Assembly (NCBI GenBank): GCA_028698585.1
Contig: JAQVWG010000001.1
Coordinates: forward strand, 184,200-245,561
Source: Clostridia bacterium
GTDB lineage: Bacteria > Bacillota > Clostridia > Christensenellales > CAG-314
Length of the DNA: 61,362 nt
Direction: 5' to 3'
The position numbers and the translations under genes were made by a program. The number at the start of each line of letters is the position of its first letter. Within the stretch, counting starts at the first letter, position 1. This document shows, in pieces, positions 9,183-18,000 of the stretch. The notes beneath the pieces are model-generated. The model had not been told where the DNA came from. It searched no databases and saw nothing but the letters and a program-made list of their open reading frames with translations.

Positions 9183-10055
9183 GTGTTAAACAAGGCAGTA
9201 ATACTGGCAGCTGGGCGTGGCACACGCTTTTTGCCATATACTAAGGGCGTTAGTAAAGAAATGCTCGCCGTAGTGGATGTGCCGGCACTGTATCTAGTTG
9301 TAGACGAAGTAGTCAAGGCTGGTATTCATGATATATGCATTGTAATCAGTCCGGACAAACAAGAGATAACTAGATACTTCAGTAAAGACGAGGCGCTAGA
9401 ACAGTTCTTGTACAATAAGAACAAGTTGGATGTGTTAGCCAGAGTTCAAGAGCTCTCCATCCTAGCTAGTTTCTCATTCGTGTATCAAAATCAAGCCAAC
9501 GGCTCTGGGGACGCACTTAATAAGGCGAGGAAGTTCTGCAACGGACAACCTGCAGTTGTACTTAACGCAGACGATATTATCTACACTCAAGGCGATACTG
9601 TTACCAAGCAATTATGCGATTGTTTCAATCAATACCACACCAGTATACTGGGCGTTCAAGAGGTAGACATTAAGGCGATATCTAAGTATGCCAGTTGCCA
9701 CGTAGTCAAGAGTAACGGGCGTGCACACCTAATAGATAATGTAATTGAGAAACCTACGCCCAGTCAAGTATGCTCACTACTGGCACCACTGGGAAGATAC
9801 GTAATAAGCGAGGATTTTTTTGAATACATAGATAGAACGCCAATCAGTGCTAACGGTGAATTACAGTTCACTGACAGTCTCCAACTTCAGGCTAAAGAGA
9901 ATGGTATATATGCGTATGAGTTTATTGGCAAGCGTTATGATACCGGTGATAAACTAGGCTATATCAAGGCCTTCATAGAGTACGCTCTTAGAGATGAGCG
10001 ATTCGGCAAGGATTTACTACCTTATCTTAAGCAGTTGATTCAAGACAACGCATAA
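9183..10055 (+). CDS. galU: UTP-glucose-1-phosphate uridylyltransferase-like protein
   Basis: Nucleotidyltransferase that makes UDP-glucose from UTP and glucose-1-phosphate, feeding cell-wall and surface glycans. The signature loop AVILAAGRGTRFLPYTKG and the KEML that follows match GalU. An NADD metal-binding segment (about 127-130) and IEKP (about 185) are in family order. It has 290 residues, normal length. The start is GTG at 9183 after AGGGGAT. GalU usually has GLGHA in the nucleotide pocket; here it is GSGDA, so another sugar-1-phosphate or NTP is possible. Monocistronic. Its 3' end is tandemly duplicated downstream. Confidence 0.85.
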   Translation: MLNKAVILAAGRGTRFLPYTKGVSKEMLAVVDVPALYLVVDEVVKAGIHDICIVISPDKQEITRYFSKDEALEQFLYNKNKLDVLARVQELSILASFSFVYQNQANGSGDALNKARKFCNGQPAVVLNADDIIYTQGDTVTKQLCDCFNQYHTSILGVQEVDIKAISKYASCHVVKSNGRAHLIDNVIEKPTPSQVCSLLAPLGRYVISEDFFEYIDRTPISANGELQFTDSLQLQAKENGIYAYEFIGKRYDTGDKLGYIKAFIEYALRDERFGKDLLPYLKQLIQDNA

Positions 10056-10290
10056 TAATTACAGAGATAAGTGTATAATATGCCGAGAGCGTTGTTACTG
10101 ATTGTAGAGACGGAATATAATCTATGCGTGAGCACCTTATGTATATGCTCTTGACAGCGTATACTTAATCACTGGCAGTCTGATTCAAGACAACACACAA
10201 TTAATTACAGAGATAGGTGTATAATATCTCTAGAGCGTTTTTGCTGGCAGTAGAGACGCGATATAAATTAAGCGAGAGTCAATAATAAGA
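10037..10290 (+). repeat. Decayed tandem duplication of the galU 3' end and spacer
   Basis: The galU end plus spacer beginning GATTCAAGACAACG at 10037 reappears at 10182 as GATTCAAGACAACA, an offset of 145 bases. Similarity continues through ATTACAGAGATA-GTGTATAATAT, GAGCGTT and GTAGAGACG-ATATAA. The second copy carries many substitutions. It accounts for most of the 355-base spacer. The rest (10291-10410) shows only the AAGGAGAG ribosome-binding site of the next gene. Confidence 0.85.
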
Positions 10291-10410
10291 GAACACGCTG
10301 TAGTTGTGCTAGTTAATGCAAGAATCACTAGTTAGGCATGAACTATTTAACTAATATGGGAGTTAATCGTTAAGACGAGTAATTATATAAACGTAAAAGG
10401 AGAGTAAATA

Positions 10411-12192
10411 ATGAGTTATCAAAACAGAAAAGAGATTCCAGAGCAATACAAGTGGAAGAAGGAAGACATTTTTGCATCAGTTAAGGATTGGGAAGATAGT
10501 TTTGCACAGGTTGTAGAGGTTATACCTAACTTGGCTAAGTATAAGGGTCAACTTAATAATCCAGATACTATCCTCGAAATGTATAAGGATGTCGACAAGT
10601 TCGGGTTGCAACTAGAACAACTGGCTTGCTATGCTTTCCTGAATTACTGCGAAGACAGTAAGGATGCTGATGCTCAGACCAGATTCGGCAAGTGCTCAAG
10701 TATCGAGAGCAAGGCAGGGGAGATGACTTCATACATAGATCCGGAGATGTCTAAACTGTCTAATGAGATGTTACAAGAAATGATTGACGACAAGAGATTC
10801 GATAATTATACAGTCTCACTTAAGGCTATCATTAAGCGTAAACCTCACATCCTAGAAGCAGGTGAAGAGAAACTATTGGCTGGCGCAAGTGACGTAACTA
10901 GATATTTTCAAGAAGCATTCAACAGACTGGATAGTGGCGATTTAGATTATGGCAGTATTACTGTTGATGGTCAGGAAATCAAACTAGGACACGGCACATA
11001 CTCTATGTGTCTACAACATAAGAATCAAAGTGTTAGAAAGGCTGCATTCGAGAGATTCTATAAGCCATATATCAGCCAGATTAATACTATCAGTGCGCTG
11101 TACGAAGGCAATGTAAAGAATAACGTTTTCGTTTCTTGCGCTAGGAAATATAACTCCGTCATGGAGATGTCCACCGCCGGCGAAGATGTCGACAAGAGGG
11201 TATATGAGAACTTGATTGAGAGTATCAACAATTCTTTTGCACCACTACACGAATACATTGCTCTGCGCAAGAAGATACTAGGGCTTGAAACACTTAATAT
11301 GTATGACCTGTATGTACCGATGTTCGATAATGCCGACATTAAACTAGGCTACGAGGACGCCCATAAACTGGTTGTAGAGGGACTAGCACCACTAGGTAAA
11401 GAGTACCAAGCATTATTACGTAAGGCCAAGGATGAAAGGTGGATAGACGTGTATGAGACACCAACCAAGCGCTCGGGTGCATTCAGTTTAGGTGTTAAAG
11501 GTATTCATCCTTATGTGATGCTCAATTATCAACAGACCACTCATGACGTGTTTACACTCGCTCATGAACTGGGACACAGCATGCACTCATACTATAGCTG
11601 TAAAGTCCAACCTCAAGCTAAGTCAGAATATACCATATTTGTTGCTGAGGTTGCATCAACAGTCAACGAAGTACTACTGCTCAACTACTTACTGGCTAAG
11701 GAAAAGGATGTTAATATCAAGAAGTATTTATTGTCATATTTCCTAGATATGTTGCGCACAACGATGTATCGTCAGGCAATGTTCGCAGAGTTCGAGTATA
11801 TGGCACACACTCGCAGTGAGAATGGCGAGCCATTGACAAGTCAGGTGTTATGTAAAGACTATGTCGAACTCAACAGGAAATACTATGGTCCATCCGTTAC
11901 ACACAATAAAGAGATTGAGTATGAGTGGGCTAGGATACCACACTTCTACAGAGCATTCTATGTATATAAGTACAGCACTGGCATTACCAGCGCAGTATGT
12001 ATAGCGCAGAAGATTCTCAGTGAGGGCGCTCCAATGGTTGAGAAATATAAGAAGTTCTTGACATTAGGTTGTTCAATGGACCCTGTCAGCGAACTCAAGA
12101 CTGCCGGCGTAGATTTATTGACCAAAGAACCGTTCGAAATTGTCGCCAAGGCATTCACAGACACACTTGCACAACTGAAGGAATTGATATAA
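10411..12192 (+). CDS. pepF: Oligoendopeptidase F (M3B zinc peptidase)
   Basis: Cytoplasmic zinc metallopeptidase that cleaves short peptides. It has 593 residues, typical of the PepF family. The zinc motif HELGH is at 385-389, with the third ligand Glu413 in VAEVASTVNE. The N-terminal oligopeptidase F segment (residues about 110-185) and the C-terminal YEWARIPHFY...YKYSTG segment are conserved family landmarks. ATG follows AAAGGAGAG. The Dabb gene starts one base after its stop codon, so the two are probably co-transcribed. Confidence 0.95.
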   Translation: MSYQNRKEIPEQYKWKKEDIFASVKDWEDSFAQVVEVIPNLAKYKGQLNNPDTILEMYKDVDKFGLQLEQLACYAFLNYCEDSKDADAQTRFGKCSSIESKAGEMTSYIDPEMSKLSNEMLQEMIDDKRFDNYTVSLKAIIKRKPHILEAGEEKLLAGASDVTRYFQEAFNRLDSGDLDYGSITVDGQEIKLGHGTYSMCLQHKNQSVRKAAFERFYKPYISQINTISALYEGNVKNNVFVSCARKYNSVMEMSTAGEDVDKRVYENLIESINNSFAPLHEYIALRKKILGLETLNMYDLYVPMFDNADIKLGYEDAHKLVVEGLAPLGKEYQALLRKAKDERWIDVYETPTKRSGAFSLGVKGIHPYVMLNYQQTTHDVFTLAHELGHSMHSYYSCKVQPQAKSEYTIFVAEVASTVNEVLLLNYLLAKEKDVNIKKYLLSYFLDMLRTTMYRQAMFAEFEYMAHTRSENGEPLTSQVLCKDYVELNRKYYGPSVTHNKEIEYEWARIPHFYRAFYVYKYSTGITSAVCIAQKILSEGAPMVEKYKKFLTLGCSMDPVSELKTAGVDLLTKEPFEIVAKAFTDTLAQLKELI

Positions 12193-12193
12193 T

Positions 12194-12484
12194 ATGATTA
12201 AACACATTGTTTGTTATAAACTCAAGGACAATAGTGCAGACATTATCAGTAAAGTTAAGGACACTCTCCTCTCATTGAAGGGGAGAGTTCCTCAAGTTAT
12301 AGATTTGAATGTAGGGGAAGACATGATGCACTCTTCTCGTTCTTATGATGTTGCACTCGAAGTGGTTCTTAATAGTAGACAAGACCTTATAGACTATGCT
12401 AATGATACTTATCATTGCCAAGTCGTTAAGGCATACATACACTCAGTAGTAGAGGTATCCGTAACTGTAGACTATGAGTTCTAG
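12194..12484 (+). CDS. Dabb-family (stress-responsive A/B barrel) protein
   Basis: 96 residues forming a ferredoxin-like dimeric alpha/beta barrel. MIKHIVCYKLKD at the start, a hydrophobic second strand (VIDLNVGEDM) and the late HCQVVKAYIHSVVEVSVTVDY segment match the Dabb family. Members range from plant stress proteins to bacterial enzymes, and the sequence does not reveal a reaction. The start lies one base after the pepF stop and is read with a weak AAGGAAT upstream. The 3' end of this gene is the parent of a three-copy tandem repeat. Confidence 0.85.
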   Translation: MIKHIVCYKLKDNSADIISKVKDTLLSLKGRVPQVIDLNVGEDMMHSSRSYDVALEVVLNSRQDLIDYANDTYHCQVVKAYIHSVVEVSVTVDYEF

Positions 12485-12725
12485 TCTGTTGTAGACTGTT
12501 ATATGCAAGTTAATTGTCGAAGTATTTATTGGGTTAAGGCATATCATAAATACCGCTGACGAGATATCCGTAACTGTAGACTATGAGTTCTAGTCTGTTG
12601 TAGTCTATTATAGGCACGTTAACTGTTGAAGTGTTATTGGGTTATGGCATATCATAAATACCGCTGACGAGATATCCGTAACTGTAGACTACGAGTTCTA
12701 GTCTGTTACAGACTGCCTCAGCGCA
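12426..12725 (+). repeat. Three-copy tandem repeat of the Dabb gene 3' end
   Basis: Copy 1 runs from within the gene (GTTAAGGCATA at 12426) past its stop. Copies 2 and 3 follow at offsets of about 109 and 108 bases. TATCCGTAACTGTAGACTA is found at 12456, 12565 and 12673. The copies carry TAG at the same place but no start codon. The remainder of the spacer to 12876 holds no feature I recognise except the ribosome-binding site of the permease gene. Confidence 0.93.
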
Positions 12726-12876
12726 CTTAAGTAGATATAGTACTATTAGACTTGGGCATATTATATAATACTATGTCTGTAATAGATGTCTAAGGATATG
12801 CCATTATTGCGTTAGAAATGACCACAGGATAATATTCCTGAGATAAAGGTCATTAAGGGAGAAGCAAAAAGTCAAT

Positions 12877-14211
12877 ATGAGCTCAGCACTTCAATTAACT
12901 GCACTCTTAATATTTATTGTTGTATATGTGTTATTGTTCGTTTTTCAGAAATACAGAGCGTATATAGCGATTTTTGGTGCTATCATTTTTATCATTCTGA
13001 CAATACTGCCATACTATAGAATACTGGTTGGCATCAATTGGAACGTGCTACTAATAATCGCAGGCACGATGGGTACTGTGTCTCTATTTATCGACAGTAA
13101 GATGCCTAACAAAATTGCAGATATTATTATCTCAAAATCCAAGAACGCAATGTGGATGGTATTCATGCTATCGCTGTTTGCGGGTATCATATCTGCATTC
13201 GTCGATAACGTCGCAACCGTGCTAATGATAGCGCCCGTAGCACTGGTAATGTGCAAGAAACTAAATATCTCTCCCGTCCCTAGCCTAGTTGCCATAGCAG
13301 TGTCTAGTAATCTACAGGGGGCAGCAACGCTGGTTGGGGATACAACATCTGTGTTAATGGCCGGCGAGGCAGGTATGAACTTCTTGGATTTCTTTTTCAT
13401 GAAAGGCAGACTGGGAATGTTCTTTGTTACCGAGATAGGCGCCGTTGTTTCCCTGTTGGTATTACTGCTACTGTTCCGCAAGGACAAGCAACCCATAGCT
13501 TCAATAGAGAAGACGGTAGTTACAGACTATCTACCCTCGATAGCATTAATTATGACGGTAGTGATGTTGATTATATCATCAGTATTCGATTGGCATATCT
13601 ATCTTAACCCCTCTGCGACCATAGCTGTGGAGAAGTTGGACGTCATCAATGGTGTAATATGTGTTGCAGTATTCATTGTCGCACTTATCTATGAGTGTAT
13701 TAAGAACCATAGTTGGACGGTATGTAAGAAGGCGTTTACTGATATAGACTATTTTACGTTACTTCTGTTATTGGGTCTGTTCTTGCTCATTGCTGGCATT
13801 AAGGAGGCAGGCTGGATAGATAGAGTTAGTTTATTCATCCAACGAATGGGTGGTGGAAGTGTCTTTGCAGTATACACAATTATAGTATGGGTTAGCGTTA
13901 TTTGTTCCGCATTTATAGACAATATTCCTTATGTTACGACAATGTTACCTGTATGCACCGGACTGGCAGTAGCATTCGAGAGCGCTGGTACGCCTGTCAA
14001 TCCAGAGTTATTATACTTCGGGCTGTTGGTTGGAGCAACTCTAGGTGGTAATCTTACACCTATAGGAGCAAGCGCCAACATTGCAGCAATAGGTATATTG
14101 CGTAAAGACGGATATGAAGTCAAGAATAAGGATTTTTTCAAGATTGGCATACCGTTCACATTGGCAGCAGTCATTACTGGTTATCTATTGGTATGGTTTA
14201 TCTGGGGTTAA
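12877..14211 (+). CDS. ArsB/NhaD-type (ion transporter superfamily) permease
   Basis: 444 residues with about 11-12 hydrophobic membrane segments. Two pseudo-symmetric re-entrant motifs typical of the ArsB/NhaD/SLC13 superfamily are visible: FVDNVATVLMIAPVA (about 108-122) and FIDNIPYVTTMLP (about 346-358). Each is followed by a glycine-rich NLQGAATLVGDTTS or GATLGGNLTPIGASAN segment. This fold exports arsenite, exchanges Na+/H+ or imports dicarboxylates. No ATPase or regulator adjoins to choose between these. GGGAGAAG precedes the ATG. Monocistronic. Confidence 0.85.
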   Translation: MSSALQLTALLIFIVVYVLLFVFQKYRAYIAIFGAIIFIILTILPYYRILVGINWNVLLIIAGTMGTVSLFIDSKMPNKIADIIISKSKNAMWMVFMLSLFAGIISAFVDNVATVLMIAPVALVMCKKLNISPVPSLVAIAVSSNLQGAATLVGDTTSVLMAGEAGMNFLDFFFMKGRLGMFFVTEIGAVVSLLVLLLLFRKDKQPIASIEKTVVTDYLPSIALIMTVVMLIISSVFDWHIYLNPSATIAVEKLDVINGVICVAVFIVALIYECIKNHSWTVCKKAFTDIDYFTLLLLLGLFLLIAGIKEAGWIDRVSLFIQRMGGGSVFAVYTIIVWVSVICSAFIDNIPYVTTMLPVCTGLAVAFESAGTPVNPELLYFGLLVGATLGGNLTPIGASANIAAIGILRKDGYEVKNKDFFKIGIPFTLAAVITGYLLVWFIWG

Positions 14212-14700
14212 ACTCAAGTTTGCCATTGAGAATGTAACGCTAAACGCATGATGTGCGTATTGCTCTAAGTCTTATGCACACAGTTTAAGTATAATACTAG
14301 CCACAATTAGCACAAGTTGTTAATTCCCCGTGATTAGACAGTTAAGGCGCGTTGGGACATATTATACAAACTAATTCTGTGTATATCATTGTATCTACTC
14401 GCATAATACCGTACGTAGCAGGGCATGTTTAGTATGCTGGCGATGTTAACTTGAATAAGTAATAAACTAATTATTAGAGGTTGCTATGTCTGTAGGCGCG
14501 TGATAGGACAGCAAGCCTAACTGGTGCAAAGGCTAATAGCAGTACACTCCTTCATAAGGTAATAATTACCACAATCTAAGCGTACTTAATGCTACCATAG
14601 AATAATAAATGTGGGTTATTATTACTCGACTGCACAATCCACGCATTATAGAGTAGGTAACATCATCACCCTTTGTGTGTTTTTTTTGTAGATATTTGCT
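14212..14700. other. Spacer with no recognised feature
   Basis: About 490 bases between the permease stop and the promoter at 14709. No open frame with a ribosome-binding site, tRNA or clear long repeat was found. A small hairpin around AACGCATGATGTGCGT (near 14242) is the only local structure noted. Confidence 0.5.
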
Positions 14701-14708
14701 CAAAAGCA

Positions 14709-14737
14709 TTGACAGATAGCGCGTACCGTGATACAAT
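14709..14737 (+). promoter_or_regulatory. Strong promoter of riboswitch leader 1
   Basis: TTGACA (14709-14714), 17 bases, TACAAT (14732-14737). Predicted transcription starts near 14744, just before the c-di-GMP aptamer. Confidence 0.9.
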
Positions 14738-14747
14738 TCTAACAATG

Positions 14748-14816
14748 ATAGAAGCAAAACTGTCGTAAGGCAGTGACGCAAAGCTATAGGGTCTTATATT
14801 GAGACAGCCAGTTGCC
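14748..14816 (+). promoter_or_regulatory. Type I cyclic di-GMP riboswitch aptamer 1 (GEMM-I)
   Basis: The conserved GEMM-I core is present: 5' GAAGCAAAAC, a hairpin ACTGTC-GTAA-GGCAGT with GNRA loop, the invariant GACGCAAAGC, then TATAGGGTCT...AGACAGCCAG and the closing GTTGCC. The 3' closing strand runs directly into the 5' arm of terminator 1 (14814-14842). Aptamer closure and terminator formation should therefore exclude each other, which predicts that c-di-GMP turns expression on; this is an inference. Downstream are two giant surface proteins. Confidence 0.92.
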
Positions 14817-14849
14817 GTGATAAACACTCGTGTTTGTACGGCATTTTTT
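14814..14849 (+). terminator. Leader 1, terminator 1
   Basis: GCCGT...AAACAC-TC-GTGTTT...ACGGC hairpin followed by TTTTTT. Its 5' arm overlaps the aptamer closing strand. Confidence 0.9.
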
Positions 14850-14876
14850 ATCGGCTTAGGTGCAAGACAGCCAGTT

Positions 14877-14914
14877 ACCGTAATGACATAATAGTATTGT
14901 CTTGCGGTTTTTTT
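14877..14914 (+). terminator. Leader 1, terminator 2
   Basis: ACCGTAA-T-GACA...TGTC-TTGCGGT stem with one bulged T, then a run of seven T residues. Confidence 0.9.
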
Positions 14915-14947
14915 AACTGTCTGCATAATGATTAAGACAGCCAGTTG

Positions 14948-15000
14948 CCATTATAACACTGTTTACCAACAATGATGGGTAGTGTTACAATGGTTTTTTT
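14948..15000 (+). terminator. Leader 1, terminator 3
   Basis: CCATTATAACACT...AGTGTTACAATGG stem with a long loop, then TTTTTTT. Confidence 0.88.
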
Positions 15001-15066
15001 ATTGCTACTAATAGTATTGGCGTTGAGTCAAGTAGCAGTCAGTAACAATATAAAGGCAGAGGATTG

Positions 15067-18000
15067 ATGACTAAGCAAATGAGAAACAAGAGAATACTAA
15101 TAGCACTGTTATCGGCATTATTGTTGATGATAGTTTTTATTACTCCTGTTTTTGCTATACTTTTTTCCTCCATGGTGCCTATTGACTCTACACTTAATTA
15201 CCACGCCATATCTGCTGGCACTACCACATTCAGCGTCGAAGAGGTCGCCCAACAGGATTTAGTATACACTCAAGCTGGTCAGAGAATAGATGTTGACATT
15301 ACTCTCGCCAATGCTCAAACTGGTGGTATATATCATCATTACTATGGAATCAAAGTAGACAGTGCAACAAGCACAGGACTTGAGAATGCAATCCTAGTGT
15401 ATATGGATGGCATTTACATGGGTGTGCTGAGTGACCTATGCCCAATCATTGATAATGTGTCCATTGAAGGTATAATAGATAGGGATTATTACATATTGCC
15501 CAATGAGACATTGACTAAGACACTTTCTTTTGAACTGCATATAGGTGCTGATGCAAGTTACTTCGACACCAAGATATGTGGTATATCTATTACTAGTTAT
15601 GCCCAAACGACCAATGTACAGAAACTGATATTTGTCGGCAACGAGGATGAGTTCGCTTCGGCAATAGATGATATTAATCTGTCCGACACTCAGTCAAAAA
15701 CGCTCGTACTAACTAGCAATATAACCTTGACTGCAGATTATGTTCTAACCAAACCATGTATAATAGACCTATTCGGCAACGAGCTGAGTTTTGGCGAGCA
15801 CACCATAACACTTAACCAAAGCGGTAAAGTTACGTTAACATCATCAAGAGATATATTCGCACAAACAACGGATAGTGGTACGGGCGGGTTCGTGCTTAAT
15901 AGGGCAGACAGCACACAGAATGATATATTGACTCAGGGCGCTATACTTGATATGGTAGCCCAAACATTTATATATTCGACTGTCACCACCAAGTATACTC
16001 CTGCGCAGTTATATGCAGATAGAGTAACGTTGAATGCATACAGTATAACTGGCGCAAGAGAGTTAATTGCCCAGAGATTGGTCAGTAATTATAGTAACGG
16101 CATAGCTTCGACATCTAGCGTAGATATCTTCGACGGCATGACATATTATAGATTAGACACTGCCAATATGACAATAACCACTGACGGTAGTGCCAACTAC
16201 ACTGTCGCTAACGGTATATTGACTACTGCGACACTATCTCACACATCTATTAATACATTATTAATAGGTTCTACTAGCGTAGAGTTCAAGATAATAGGAA
16301 CAGGAAATGATACGACAATGGCAACTATACTTGCCAACGAGTTGAAACACATACCAAACAATCAATTAGCCGATGTGTCCTACGACCTATTCCTGCCTAC
16401 AGCATTAAAGCAATATAATTGCAGTATCGTCTGGACAAGCAGTAATCAAGAGTCTGTGTCAAATACTGGCAAACTTAGTAATACTGCTAATGGAGTCATT
16501 ACCTTAACGGCTACGATTAGGATTAATGATGAAGTTTTCATTCAACACTTCGTATTCACAGCCATAAGGCAGAATAACGAAACTCGTTTCCTGTACCTGT
16601 TGGCTCGTATGAATCCACGCTATCTCAGCGAGATATACGATGCAGAGGGTTCGGTTGACAGCCTGCCTATTGTTGACCTCAACTATAATTCTGCAGTACC
16701 TAGCAATACCCCTCTTGACTACAGGACTATATTCGCTGTTGATGACCTTGGAATCTACGGATTCGAGTATAGTATCGATCCCGCATATTATTATGTCGTA
16801 CTGGATGACGAGGATTCTAACGGGTATGTTAACGATATTTATCTCAATCAAGTAACATTCCAAGTCTATGCACAACTTAATGTCAAGGGATACTTCAGTG
16901 ATACGGCCACCTGGGGCACCGATGCCGAAGAATCATACTCTGGCTCCGTTGGTATCGTAATAGAATTAGGACAGAACACACAATTACAAGATTCAGTATT
17001 CAGTTACATTCAAACGCAACTGGACACTGTCGATATATTGCAGAACATAATTGATACAAGAATAGCAGACGGTATGTTGAATGAGAAAGGTGATTTTGTC
17101 ATGCCTGCATCATATATGGGATTTAACACAGAGTACAGCATACCGACCATACTCAACAGGCTTAACTCACTTGTTGTTGCCAAGAACGCAGGCGCAGAAG
17201 ATACCTATTACACTTCGTTGATAGGGTGGGCAATGAGTGCTAGCAGTAATGTATCTGCGAGCACAATAGTAAATGCTAGCCAATTGAACAACAGCGCAGA
17301 TGTTAACCTAGTTAATGATGGCAACGAAGATATATCTATTGATGAGGAAACAGTTATACTCAGTTATCTGTTGAAGAACGGCTATTATTCTGCCATTGCA
17401 GAATGGGGCAATTATGTTGAATCCAACGGCAATCGTTCTATTGCCGGAGATGCTGCCAACGGCATAATCTCGTCAGTGTCTAGCCTAATGACAGTTAGAC
17501 AATGGCTAGACAACATAGTGTTGGCATATAACGGCAATGTAGCGGATAATGACTATAATCTGCTGATTGACTGGGCAATCGGCTCAACTGCAGGCATTAG
17601 AGTGGAGGATATAGAGGGCTTGGTTGTCACTATACCCTCTATGTATCAGCCCGTGAGTAACACATATATCAGTGACGGACTTAATGCGGTATCCACAGCA
17701 GAACAAGAGATAATTCTGTGGTACTGCGACTCACAAGGCTACAATTCATACGCTTATTACTGGACTTCTGAGGTGGTTGACCACAGTAGGAGTCTTAACA
17801 CCGATGTATACATAATATCTATTGACGCCGAGCACTTATACATTCAAGATACCCTAGTACCCATAGATGTGACAGTACAGTTGGCTAGCCTAGAAGGCAG
17901 CACTGGCAGAGAAACAAGGGGTCTGTTCGTCAACACGCCGGGTGCCATTCATAATGATACCAATGGATTTAATGTTATGGAAGTATTCAACAGCGTCAAA

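Larger units (their letters stand above)
14801..15000 (+). repeat. Three tandem modules of aptamer 3' strand plus terminator
   Basis: AGACAGCCAGTT(G/A)CC occurs at 14802-14816, 14865-14879 and 14935-14949. Each copy leads directly into a hairpin and a T run. The hairpin loops differ but the module order is the same. The second copy has TTACC instead of TTGCC, which would weaken pairing with the aptamer 5' strand. Confidence 0.9.

Noticed and set aside
10037-10290. Insertion-sequence remnant or attachment site
   Set aside because: No terminal inverted repeats or transposase. The similarity is to the adjacent galU tail, so tandem duplication explains it.
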